From: Miltoncostaea sp963823515
Lineage (GTDB): Bacteria > Actinomycetota > Thermoleophilia > Miltoncostaeales > Miltoncostaeaceae
Assembly (NCBI GenBank): GCA_963823515.1
Contig: CAWGMB010000004.1
Coordinates: 186,001 to 250,000 of the forward strand
DNA length: 64,000 nucleotides
Reading direction: 5' to 3'
Positions 8,746 through 16,459 of the stretch are shown here, piece after piece. The position numbers and the translations under genes were made by a program. The notes under the pieces are model-generated. The model had not been told where the DNA came from, searched no databases, and was given only the letters and a program-made list of their open reading frames with translations. Position 1 is the stretch's first letter; every line of letters begins with the position of its first letter.

Positions 8746-9785
8746 GCGACTACGGCCGATGCCCGATCCGGGCGAACCCCGACGCCGACGAGAGGATCCC
8801 GCTGCCCGCCCGCCCCACCCGGACCGCCGCGCTCGCCGCGTTGCTCGTGCTCGCGTCGGCGGGCGCAGGCACCGCCGATGCCGTCCAGGTCGGCCGCGGC
8901 ACGCCCGCGAGCTGCACCTCGGCCGCCGTGGTCGCGGCGGTCGCGCGCGGCGGCGTGGTCACCTTCGACTGCGGACCGGCGCCGGTCACGATCCGGATGC
9001 GCCGGACGGCGAAGGTGCGCAACACCAACCGCTCGCTCGTCATCGACGGCGGCGGTCGCGTGACCCTCAGCGGCCAGGGGCGGCGGCGCATCCTCTACCA
9101 GAACACCTGCGACCGGGCTCAGGTCTGGACGACCGACCACTGCCAGAACCAGGCGACGCCGCGTCTCGTGGTCAAGAACCTCACCTTCAGGGCCGGGAAC
9201 TCCACCGGGCAGACCACCGACGGAGGCGGGGGCGGCGCGATCTTCGCTCGCGGCGGACGGCTGACGATCGTCGGCTCCCGGTTCATCGGCAACCGCTGCG
9301 AGCGGACCGGGCCGGACGTCGGGGGCGCCGCGGTGCGCGCGCTCAGCCAGTTCCGCAACATCCCCGTCCGGGTCTTCCGGAGCACCTTCGCCGGGGGGCG
9401 GTGCGCAAACGGCGGCGCGCTCAGCAGCATCGGGGTCTCGTGGACGATCACCGACAGCAGGTTCGCCGGCAACCGCGCCACGGGGCGTGGCGCGAACCCC
9501 TCCCGGGCCGGCGCGCCGGGCGGCGGCAGCGGCGGGGCGATCTACCTCGACGGCAACCGCTTCACCCTCACGCTGCGGCGCTCGGTCATCGAGCGGAACA
9601 CCGCGCCGGAGGGCGGCGGCGCGATCTTCTTCGTCAGCAACGACCGCACCGGCACCGCGACCCTGGCCGCATCGACGCTCCGGCGCAACCGCAGCCTCCG
9701 CTTCGAGACCCCCGGCCTGCCGGGCATCTTCTTCCTCGGCGCCCGCCCACCCCGGATCACCGGGGGCACCACGATCACCCGCTGA
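8742..9785 (+). CDS. Secreted right-handed beta-helix protein (polymorphic-membrane-protein-like repeats)
   Basis: The 347-residue product starts at an ATGA overlap with the permease. After a ~28-residue charged leader comes a hydrophobic signal segment (TAALAALLVLASAGAGTADA), then a Gly/Asn-rich body. The body has repeats such as GGAIFARGG, SRFIGNR, GGALSS, SRFAGNRATG, GGAIYLDGN, IERNTAPEGGGAIFF. These rungs are typical of parallel beta-helix proteins. There is no C-terminal autotransporter or LPXTG signal. Several Cys (for example NTCDRAQVWTTDHCQ) could form disulfides. It closes an operon with the ABC exporter. The function is unknown; surface or matrix attachment is a guess. Confidence 0.82.
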   Translation: MSDYGRCPIRANPDADERIPLPARPTRTAALAALLVLASAGAGTADAVQVGRGTPASCTSAAVVAAVARGGVVTFDCGPAPVTIRMRRTAKVRNTNRSLVIDGGGRVTLSGQGRRRILYQNTCDRAQVWTTDHCQNQATPRLVVKNLTFRAGNSTGQTTDGGGGGAIFARGGRLTIVGSRFIGNRCERTGPDVGGAAVRALSQFRNIPVRVFRSTFAGGRCANGGALSSIGVSWTITDSRFAGNRATGRGANPSRAGAPGGGSGGAIYLDGNRFTLTLRRSVIERNTAPEGGGAIFFVSNDRTGTATLAASTLRRNRSLRFETPGLPGIFFLGARPPRITGGTTITR

Positions 9786-9788
9786 CGG

Positions 9789-9816
9789 CCCGGCCGATCC
9801 CCGGATGCCGGCCGGG
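9789..9816. terminator. Hairpin between convergent genes
   Basis: CCCGGCCG at 9789-9796 pairs with CGGCCGGG at 9809-9816. The loop itself contains the small palindrome ATCCCCGGAT. It sits between the stops of the beta-helix gene and the CBS gene, so it could end both transcripts. There is no U tract, as is common in high-GC actinobacteria. Confidence 0.6.
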
Positions 9817-9833
9817 GGACGCCGATGGCGTCC

Positions 9834-10337
9834 TCAGTCGGGCGCCGATGGCTCCGGGGGGAGCGCCCCGCACGCCTGCAGCAGGCTCTGGACCATGTCC
9901 GCCAGGCGCACAACCCCGCTCACCCGCCGGTCGTTCGTCACGACGGGCAGGCTCCGGATGCCGTGATGCAGGAAGAGCTCGGCCGCGTGCGACTCGGAGC
10001 CGTCGAGGTCGATGTGGACCGGGTCGCGGCTCATGTGGTCGGCGACCGTGGTCTTCGCCGCGTCGCGGGCCTTCCGGACGAGCGACGGGAAGTCGCGGGT
10101 CAGGAACTCGGTGTTGTGGAACTCCTGCAGGTAGGCCGGGAAGAGCGCCTCGAGCAGATCGCGCTCGGCGAGGTAACCCACCAGTCGGCCGTCCGCATCC
10201 ACGACCGGCAGGCCGCCGCCGGCATCGGCGATGCGGTCGGCGGCATGGGCGAGCTCGTCGCCCTCTCCGAGCGGCTCGACGCGCTGGACGATGCCGGCGA
10301 GCGGCCTCGCCGAGAGCCGTTCAACGGGATCGCCCAC
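9834..10337 (-). CDS. Tandem CBS-domain protein
   Basis: The 167-residue soluble protein has two CBS motifs: one around VDADGRLVGYLAERDLLEAL and one around VADHMSRDPVHIDLDGS to SLPVVTNDRRVSGVVRLADM. CBS pairs bind adenosine nucleotides and gate partner proteins. The GTG at 10337 follows the permease stop after 2 nt, so the pair is one operon. A regulatory role for the adjacent transporter is a reasonable inference. The longer frame reaching 10634 is just an overlap with the permease and has unlikely composition. Confidence 0.85.
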   Translation of the reverse strand: MGDPVERLSARPLAGIVQRVEPLGEGDELAHAADRIADAGGGLPVVDADGRLVGYLAERDLLEALFPAYLQEFHNTEFLTRDFPSLVRKARDAAKTTVADHMSRDPVHIDLDGSESHAAELFLHHGIRSLPVVTNDRRVSGVVRLADMVQSLLQACGALPPEPSAPD

Positions 10338-10339
10338 CG

Positions 10340-11629
10340 CTACACCTCCACCAGAAGTATCCACAGGGTCCCCACGACCATCGACACCAGTGTGGCGGGA
10401 ACGCCGACGCGTAGGAAGCGCATGAACGACAGCTCGCGTCCCGCCTTCTTGAGCGCGCCGGCGGCGACGAGGTTCGCGCTGGCGGCGACGAGGGTGAAGT
10501 TGCCTCCGTAACAGGCGCCGATCGACAGGGCCCACCAGTTCGCGTCGCCCCCGCCGAGCTGGTCCACCACGGGCGCCATCGCCGCGGTGAAGGGGATGTT
10601 GTTGACGATGCCGCTCGCGATCGCAGAGCCCCACAGGATCCCGAGCGCCTGCCCGGCGGCCGAACCCTCAGTCGCGTCCGTGAGCCACTCGGTGATCCTG
10701 TCGAGCACCCCGTTGACCTCGAGCGCGCCGACCACGACGAAGAGCCCGACGAAGAAGAACAGCGTGGTCCACTCGACGGCCTCCAGGGGGTGCTCGACAT
10801 CCACCCCACTGATGAGCAGGTAGAGCGCCGCGCCCGAGAGGGCGATGGTGGCGGGCTCGAGACCGACCGCGCTGTGGATGAAGAAGCCGAGCACGGTCAG
10901 GCCGAGGCACGCGAGCACGGTCACGACCTCGCGCTGCGGCCCGAGGCTCCCCTTCGCGTCGAGGAAGCCGAGCTCCTCCACGCGCCCGGGGGGCGGCGTC
11001 AGAGCGCGCCGGTAGAGGAGGTAGAGGCCCGCCGTGACGACCACGTAGGAGACCACGGCCGGCGGTCCGACGTGGATCAGGAAGTCGTTGAAGCCCAGGC
11101 CGCTCTCGCCGGCGATGATGATGTTGGGCGGGTCGCCGATCAGGGTGGCGGCGCCGCCGAGGTTGCTCGCGATCACCTCGGCGACGATCAGCGGGATGAG
11201 GTCGAGTTCGAGGGCGTCGGCGATCACGAACGTGATCGGGACGATCAGCAGGATCGTCGTGACGTTGTCGAGGAACGCGGAGGCGATGGCGGTGGTGCCG
11301 GTCAGGCCGAACATGAGCCGCATCGGCCGTCCGTGCGACGCCTGACCGACCCGGATCGCCAGGTAGGTGAAGACGCCGGTCCGCTCGGTCCCCCAGACCA
11401 GCACCATCATCCCGGCCAGCAGGCCGATGACGCCCCAGTCGATGGCCGCGATGGCCTCTTCCTGGGAGATCAGCCCGGCGACCGCGGCGAAGGCCGCACC
11501 GGCGAGCGCGACCTTGGTGCGGTGGATTCTCTCGGAGACCACCAGGCCGAGGACGACGGCGAACAGACCTGCGGCGATCAGTTCCTGCACGGGCGGGCTC
11601 CAGGGGTCGGGGTGACCCCGCTGCGCCAC
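10340..11629 (-). CDS. ArsB/NhaD-family (ion transporter superfamily) permease
   Basis: The 429-residue polytopic protein has about 11-12 hydrophobic segments. It has the family features EEAIAAIDWGVIGLLAGMMVLV, FLDNVTTILLIVPITF, SNLGGAATLIGDPPNIII and, in the second half, GIVNNIPFTAAMAP. These duplicated N-terminal and C-terminal motifs define the IT superfamily (ArsB, NhaD, SLC13-like). The substrate (arsenite, Na+/H+, or dicarboxylate) cannot be read from the sequence; no arsenic genes flank it. It is cotranscribed with the CBS protein. The first ~13 residues are polar and the start could be the nearby GTG. Confidence 0.88.
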   Translation of the reverse strand: MAQRGHPDPWSPPVQELIAAGLFAVVLGLVVSERIHRTKVALAGAAFAAVAGLISQEEAIAAIDWGVIGLLAGMMVLVWGTERTGVFTYLAIRVGQASHGRPMRLMFGLTGTTAIASAFLDNVTTILLIVPITFVIADALELDLIPLIVAEVIASNLGGAATLIGDPPNIIIAGESGLGFNDFLIHVGPPAVVSYVVVTAGLYLLYRRALTPPPGRVEELGFLDAKGSLGPQREVVTVLACLGLTVLGFFIHSAVGLEPATIALSGAALYLLISGVDVEHPLEAVEWTTLFFFVGLFVVVGALEVNGVLDRITEWLTDATEGSAAGQALGILWGSAIASGIVNNIPFTAAMAPVVDQLGGGDANWWALSIGACYGGNFTLVAASANLVAAGALKKAGRELSFMRFLRVGVPATLVSMVVGTLWILLVEV

Positions 11630-11752
11630 CGCCCGCTGGGCGATCGCCGTGCGCGCGGCTGCCCGGCATCAGGTGCCCCCACACTAGCCAGCCCGGCAGC
11701 GTCGCGCGAACCCGCCGCCGGCGCGTCCCGGGCCGGGTAGGGTCGCGGGCCG

Positions 11753-13036
11753 ATGGACGCATCCCGGCCAGCTTCGCGCCATTCCACCCGGGCGGCGCGC
11801 TTCCTGGATGACCTCAGGGAGCGGCTGTGGTTCTGGCCGGTCCTGCTCGGGGTCCTGGCGGCGATCGCCGCCGAGGCGCTCGTCCGCCTGGACCGAGTGC
11901 TCGGCGACCACGACGCGACGCCGTCCTGGGTCTTCAGCGGCACCGCCGCCGCCGCCCGTTCGGTGCTGTCGACGATCGCCTCGGCCACCATGACCGTCCT
12001 GGGCGTCACGCTCTCGATCACCCTGGCGGTGCTGGCACTGACCGGTCAGGGCTACTCGCCGCGGACCATTCGCAGGTTCATCCGCGATCGACGCGTGCAG
12101 GCGGTCATCGGGAGCTTCGTCGGCACCTTCGTCTTCGCCCTGGTCGCCCTGCGCCTCGTCCGGGTCGACGAGGTCCCCGGCATCACGGTGACGGTGGCGG
12201 TGCTGCTGGCGGTCGTCGCGCTGGGCCTGCTGATCGCCTTCTTCCATCACATGGCGACCGAGATCCAGGTGGAGAGCCTCATCGATGCGGTCTGGGACGA
12301 GACCCGCTCGAGCATCGCCCGGACGCTCCCGGGCCGCGGGGGGGAGCCGCCCGACCCTCCGGACGGGCCCCCCGCGGCCGAGGTACGGACGGGCCGCTCG
12401 GGGCGCGTCCGGGCGATCGACGACCTGCGGCTGGCCGGGCTCGCGCGCGCCGAGGGTCTCACCGTCGTCGTGCTCACGGCTCCCGGCGAGTTCGTCGTCG
12501 AGGGCGAGGTGGTCGCGCATCTCCATGGGCCCGCCTCGGCCGACCACGCGCGACGGACCGGGGACGCGATCGAGGTCGGCGCGCGGCGGACGCTCACGCA
12601 GGACGTCGCCTTCGGCATCGATCAGCTCACCGACATCGCGCTGCGGGCGCTGTCGCCGGGGATCAGCGACCCCACGACGGCCGAGGAGGCGATCCTCAGG
12701 TCCGCCGACCTCCTGCGCCGCATCGCGGATCGAGGTCTCGGCGGGTGCGTGGTCGAGGGCGGGCGCGTGCTGGTCCTCCGGCGCCGGCCCACCTGGGACG
12801 ACCTGGTCGGGCGCGCGTTCGACCAGGTCGCCGCGGCCGCTGAGGCCCAGGCGGACGGCGCAACGGCGATCGTCCTGATCGACGCGTTGTCGAGGGTCGT
12901 TGCCGGGACCGACGACCCGGCGCGCGTCGAGGTGCTGCGCCGCCGGGTGCGCCGGGTGCGGGACGGCGCGCGCCGGGCGCTGCCCGAGCCGTCCGACGTG
13001 GCCCGGGTCGAGGAGGCCGCCGCCGGGCTGGCCTGA
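11753..13036 (+). CDS. DUF2254 family membrane protein
   Basis: The 427-residue protein has four N-terminal transmembrane segments (WFWPVLLGVLAAIAA, STIASATMTVLGVTLSITLAVLAL, VIGSFVGTFVFALVAL, TVTVAVLLAVVALGLLIAFF). The soluble C-terminal domain carries the DUF2254 signature DVAFGIDQLTDIALRALSPGISDPTTA. The biochemical function of the family is unknown. Length and order match the family. It is divergent from the ArsB/NhaD permease and followed by the thioredoxin-like gene in the same direction. Confidence 0.88.
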   Translation: MDASRPASRHSTRAARFLDDLRERLWFWPVLLGVLAAIAAEALVRLDRVLGDHDATPSWVFSGTAAAARSVLSTIASATMTVLGVTLSITLAVLALTGQGYSPRTIRRFIRDRRVQAVIGSFVGTFVFALVALRLVRVDEVPGITVTVAVLLAVVALGLLIAFFHHMATEIQVESLIDAVWDETRSSIARTLPGRGGEPPDPPDGPPAAEVRTGRSGRVRAIDDLRLAGLARAEGLTVVVLTAPGEFVVEGEVVAHLHGPASADHARRTGDAIEVGARRTLTQDVAFGIDQLTDIALRALSPGISDPTTAEEAILRSADLLRRIADRGLGGCVVEGGRVLVLRRRPTWDDLVGRAFDQVAAAAEAQADGATAIVLIDALSRVVAGTDDPARVEVLRRRVRRVRDGARRALPEPSDVARVEEAAAGLA

Positions 13037-13104
13037 GCCCCGTGGTCGTGATCCGGACGTCGCCGTCATGCGCGGCATCCGCCCCGGACCGCCGGGGCTC
13101 GCGG

Positions 13105-13629
13105 ATGCCGGCCGGGGAGCGATACGCTCTGATCAGAGTGGCCGACGATCCCTCCTCCGCCCCGCGACCGATGCCGGTCCCCGAGGCGCTCGCCCTGGTC
13201 GCGCAGGCGCCGCGCGGGCTGCTCGCCCTCGGCATGCCGCGGTGCGCCGCCTGCATGCTGCTGCCGGCGTCGCTGCTCGAGATCCGGCGCGCGCGCCCGG
13301 ACCTCGTGGTCGCCATCGGCGAGTTCGCCTCCATCGAGGACTGGGCGTGGCGGGAGGAGCTGCTCTGGCCCCGGGGGATCAACGTCAGCCGTTCCTCGGT
13401 GCCCGCCCTGGCGCTGCTCGTGGACGGGGCGGTCGTCGCGAGCCGTCCCGGAGGCGGGCCGGCGGCGGTCATCGACCGGTGGCTGGAGGAGACGCTCGGC
13501 GCCGCCCCCAATCCCCTCGGAGGCGATCCGACCCCCGAGGAGCTGGCCGCCCTCGACGCGCTGCAGGGCGTGATCGCGGGTCATCGCGCGGTGAAGGGCC
13601 GGCGCGAGTCGTCGCTCGGGACCGCCTAG
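13105..13629 (+). CDS. Thioredoxin-like fold protein with CxxC motif
   Basis: About 174 residues. The core reads ALGMPRCAACMLLPASLLEIRR, with CAAC in the active-site position. It is followed by VPALALLVDGAVVASRPGG, which resembles the cis-Pro strand and beta hairpin of thioredoxins. There is no signal peptide, so a cytoplasmic redox protein is likely. Possible starts are GTG 13042, ATG 13105 and GTG 13138; none has a strong RBS, and 13105 is a compromise. Substrate unknown. Confidence 0.62.
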   Translation: MPAGERYALIRVADDPSSAPRPMPVPEALALVAQAPRGLLALGMPRCAACMLLPASLLEIRRARPDLVVAIGEFASIEDWAWREELLWPRGINVSRSSVPALALLVDGAVVASRPGGGPAAVIDRWLEETLGAAPNPLGGDPTPEELAALDALQGVIAGHRAVKGRRESSLGTA

Positions 13630-13692
13630 TGTCCTGATTCGGATGTCCGCAGGCGGTTCCCGGCTCGGGACACCAGGCTCCGCGGGCTTCGC

Positions 13693-14148
13693 TCAGGCGA
13701 GCGAGATCGCCACCTCGTCCAGCAGGTCCAGCGCGGTCTGCATGCCGGACTCCATGCCGGACGCGATGTGCGCGTCGCGGTGCTCCCGGCACGAGTGCTG
13801 GACGAGCCAGGTCAGGAGGGTCCCGCCGTCGCGGTCGGCGAACGTGGTGGTGACCACGGCCTCGCCGTCGGGCATGCCCTCGTAGACCTCGGTGTTGACG
13901 ATGCGCTCGTCCGGGACGATCTCCCTGTAGACGCCGTGGAAGCCCGCCTCGAACCCTGTCGAGGTCACGAGCACGTAGCGCCATGCGCCGCCGACGCGCA
14001 GGTCGACCTCCGTCGCCGTGGCCTCGCCGTGGCCGGCGGTCCACCAGCGGCTGATCAGATCGGGGGTGGTCCACGCGCGGAACACGAGGGGCCGCGGCGC
14101 GTCGAACCCGCGCGTGATCAGGATCTGCTCGTCGGTGGGGAGGGTCAC
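13693..14148 (-). CDS. SRPBCC/AHSA1-domain protein
   Basis: The 151-residue protein has the AHSA1 (Bet v1-like) pattern: ITRGFDAPRPLVFRAWTTPDLISRWW near the start, GGAWRYVL in the middle and a C-terminal helix. Such small cavity proteins next to an ArsR regulator are widespread; the ligand is unknown. The GTG at 14148 has GGGGAGG about 8 nt upstream and is preferred to the ATG at 14196, which would overlap the arsR gene by 29 nt. It is second in an operon with the ArsR regulator. Confidence 0.87.
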   Translation of the reverse strand: MTLPTDEQILITRGFDAPRPLVFRAWTTPDLISRWWTAGHGEATATEVDLRVGGAWRYVLVTSTGFEAGFHGVYREIVPDERIVNTEVYEGMPDGEAVVTTTFADRDGGTLLTWLVQHSCREHRDAHIASGMESGMQTALDLLDEVAISLA

Positions 14149-14167
14149 GACCGCCCTCCCCGTCGCC

Positions 14168-14515
14168 CTAGGCGCCGCCACGTCTCTCCTCCGCATCGAG
14201 TTCCGCCGGCACGACGTCCAGGCCCGCGAACCGCTTCGTCCACGTGCGCTCCAGCTCCGTGACCCAGTCGTGGATGGGCACGAGAGCCTCCGGGTCGAGC
14301 CGGTAGACCCTGCGCCGCCCGTCGTTGCGCGCGTCCACGAGCCCGACCTCCCTGAGCACGCGCAGGTGCTTCGACACCTGGGGCTGGGCGAGCCCGAGCA
14401 GCCCCACCAGGTCGTTGACCGGGCGCTCGCCGCGTGCGAGCACGTCGAGGATCTGCCGCCGCCGGGGCTCCGCCACCGCGTTGAACGCGTCCGCCGTCGT
14501 CGCCGCGCGAGCCAT
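14168..14515 (-). CDS. ArsR-family transcriptional regulator
   Basis: The 115-residue winged-helix protein reads FNAVAEPRRRQILDVLARGERPVNDLVGLLGLAQPQVSKHL then RVYRLDPEALVPIHDWV. No Cys or His metal site is obvious, so it belongs to the broad non-metal ArsR group that pairs with SRPBCC genes. A low-GC inverted repeat directly upstream (14525-14548) is a good autoregulatory site. Confidence 0.92.
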   Translation of the reverse strand: MARAATTADAFNAVAEPRRRQILDVLARGERPVNDLVGLLGLAQPQVSKHLRVLREVGLVDARNDGRRRVYRLDPEALVPIHDWVTELERTWTKRFAGLDVVPAELDAEERRGGA

Positions 14516-14524
14516 GGGCCGAAG

Positions 14525-14548
14525 ATAGATGTCTATATGAGAATATGT
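14525..14548 (-). promoter_or_regulatory. AT-rich inverted repeats upstream of arsR (probable operator/promoter)
   Basis: ATAGATGTCTAT at 14525-14536 (ATAGA/TCTAT arms) is followed by ATATGAGAATAT with ATAT arms. This is a striking AT-rich island about 10 nt upstream of the arsR start. It fits an ArsR dimer site overlapping a -10 region. Confidence 0.65.
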
Positions 14549-14589
14549 CAAGCGTCGCGCAGCGGCCTCCATCCGTCGTCCGGGCGGGC

Positions 14590-15387
14590 TCAGCCCCCCG
14601 TGGCGTCCAGGATCAGCTGCGCCGTCTCGAGCGGGGCGTCGAGCTGAGGGCAGTGGCCCACGCCCTCGAGCTCCACCCAGTCGGCCTGCGGCAACCACTC
14701 CTCGCGAAAGCGCGCGGCGGCCGCGGGCCACGGCAGGAGCGCGTCCTCGGCGCCCCACACGATCCGCACGGGACAGGCGATGGACCCGGCGTCGAGCCGG
14801 TAGCCCTCGCGCAGGGCGTACTCGATCATCGGCCGCACGGCGCAGCGCGTGACGCCGAGCATCTGGTGGGCGATCAGCTCCGCCGGCATGTGTCGCGGGT
14901 CCACCACGATCGACCGGGTCGCGCTGCGCCGTCCCTCGGCCGTGGCCAGGATCGACGGCGCGTACGGCGCGGCCGCGCGCGCCTGCTGCTGCGCCGCGAT
15001 GAAGCCGGCGAGCAGATCCGCGGCCCAGGGCTCTCCCGGGGCCCATCCGCCGGCCGGCGCCAGGGCGACGACCGATCGCGCCCGGCCGCGGGTGGCGAGC
15101 TGTAGGGCCACGTACCCGCCGAGCGAGTTGCCCACGAGGTGCGCGGTCGCGAAGCCGGCTTCGTCCATCGCCCGCTCCACCGCGTCGGGGATCAGGGCGC
15201 CGGTCACCTCGCCCACGATGGCCGGCCCTCCGGCGTGGCCGGGCAGCGTGGGGGCGAGGACGTCGTGATGGCGCTCGAGCTCGGGAAGCACCAGCTCCCA
15301 TGTGCGCCACGTGTCGGTGAACCCGTGCAGGAGCACCATGGGAGATCCGGCTCCGCCGCGGTGCGAGGGGGTGAAGGCCGTCGGCAC
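14590..15387 (-). CDS. Alpha/beta hydrolase
   Basis: The 265-residue protein has the complete hydrolase triad: nucleophile elbow VGNSLGGYVAL, acid in WGAEDALLPW, and His in GVGHCPQLDAP. The oxyanion-hole strand is MVLLHGFTDTWRTW. It is typical in length for the family (esterase, epoxide hydrolase or haloperoxidase group); the substrate is unknown. The GTG at 15387 begins VPTAFTPSHRG and matches where homology starts. The frame stays open further upstream but there it overlaps the STAS remnant. Confidence 0.88.
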   Translation of the reverse strand: MPTAFTPSHRGGAGSPMVLLHGFTDTWRTWELVLPELERHHDVLAPTLPGHAGGPAIVGEVTGALIPDAVERAMDEAGFATAHLVGNSLGGYVALQLATRGRARSVVALAPAGGWAPGEPWAADLLAGFIAAQQQARAAAPYAPSILATAEGRRSATRSIVVDPRHMPAELIAHQMLGVTRCAVRPMIEYALREGYRLDAGSIACPVRIVWGAEDALLPWPAAAARFREEWLPQADWVELEGVGHCPQLDAPLETAQLILDATGG

Positions 15388-15430
15388 GCGGCCCAGGCTA
15401 GCCCCCGCCGCTGCGCCCCACCCGGGCGCC

Positions 15431-15770
15431 TCAAGCATGGCCCGCACCGCGTCCAGGGCGGCCCGATGACGAACTCGCCCGCAGGCCCGTGATGTCGAAC
15501 TCCGCCGCGGCCGGCGCCGCGGGCAGGCGAGCCCGAAGCGTCCCGGCCCCCGGTCCAGCGCTCCCGTTGCGTAGGTGCAACAGGGCGCTGAGGCCCGCCG
15601 AGTCGATCGGCGTGACCTCCGAGAGGTCGGATCACCGGCGCGCCCTCGTCGGCGAGCCGCTCGAGCTCCGGGCGCAGCGCGGGAAGGGCGTAGATGTCGA
15701 GGGCGCCGCGCAGGGGCAGCGCACGTGCGTGACCCCGGGGGAGGATACGACGCGTATCGGCCGGTAGCCG
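15431..15770 (-). pseudogene. Degraded STAS-domain (anti-sigma-factor antagonist-like) gene
   Basis: Reading the minus strand in three frames recovers a single STAS domain. IRVVSSPGVTHVR lies in one frame, LRGALDIYALPALRPELERL in the next, and DLSEVTPIDSAGLSALLHLR in another. After that come RFGLACP, EFDITGL and HRAALDAVRAMLE in shifted frames. The DxSGVxxIDSxGL-type phosphorylatable Ser region is recognisable (IDSAGL). At least three indels separate the blocks over ~340 bp, so no intact product can be made from this sequence. It could be decay or sequencing error. Confidence 0.65.
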
Positions 15771-15883
15771 GTCTGCGCACCCGCGGTCCTCTCGAACAGC
15801 CGCGCGCCGAGCCCGGGCGGTCGCAACTCGACTACCCTGCGGTCGTACGCCTCCGGTCTCGCCGACGTCGCCCAGGAGAACCG

Positions 15884-16222
15884 ATGGAGATGCCGCACCC
15901 CCTCGCCGCTCCGCTCGTGGAGGCCATCGCGGAGCGCTTCCGGGTGCTGGGTGAGCCGATGCGCATTCGCATCCTCGACCACCTGAGAGCCGGGCCGCGC
16001 ACCGTGGGAGAGCTGGCCGAGGCGCTCGGCGCCGGCCAGCAGAACGTGTCGAAGCACATCGGGGTGCTCTCGCGCGCAGGCCTGGTGGCGCGGGAGAAGG
16101 ACGGCAACAGCGTCCGCTGCAGGATCGCGGACGAGTCGGTCCTGCGGCTGTGCGAGCAGGTCTGCGGCGGATTGCAGCGCCAGGTGGCCGAGCTCCAGGC
16201 GCTCCTCGTGCCGGGAGGCTGA
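15884..16222 (+). CDS. ArsR-family transcriptional regulator with C-terminal Cys pair
   Basis: The 112-residue winged helix reads FRVLGEPMRIRILDHLRAGPRTVGELAE then GQQNVSKHIGVLSRAGLV. AGGAG lies 5 nt before the ATG. The C-terminal helix contains LRLCEQVCGGL, two Cys four apart, which could sense a metal or redox state. It lies convergent to the ferredoxin that ends the first redox module, so a regulatory connection with that module is possible but unproven. Confidence 0.9.
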   Translation: MEMPHPLAAPLVEAIAERFRVLGEPMRIRILDHLRAGPRTVGELAEALGAGQQNVSKHIGVLSRAGLVAREKDGNSVRCRIADESVLRLCEQVCGGLQRQVAELQALLVPGG

Positions 16223-16240
16223 GTCAGGCCGAGGGCGGCC

Positions 16241-16459
16241 CTACCGTCCTCCGGGCTCGCGCCGCTCCAGCGCCAGGGCCAGCTTCGGGCACATGGTGAC
16301 GGCGCGCCTCGCGTCGCGCTCGAGCGCCGCGGGCACGGGCGCGCGCCGGTCCACGACCGGATACCCCCACCGGTCCAGTCCGATCAGCTCCGGCAGGAGC
16401 TCGTGGCAGTTGCCGTGCCCGTCGCACGCGATCGGGTCGAGCCGCAGGTGGGTCGTCAT
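16241..16459 (-). CDS. 3-cysteine (3Fe-4S-type) ferredoxin
   Basis: The 72-residue protein contains CDGHGNCHELLPE and later MCPKLAL. The pattern C-x5-C ... CP is that of single-cluster ferredoxins of the actinobacterial P450/oxidoreductase group. It is the last gene of a five-gene operon and overlaps the NuoF-like gene as TGATG. It probably carries electrons between that NADH-binding protein and the haem membrane protein. Direction is inference. Confidence 0.9.
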   Translation of the reverse strand: MTTHLRLDPIACDGHGNCHELLPELIGLDRWGYPVVDRRAPVPAALERDARRAVTMCPKLALALERREPGGR

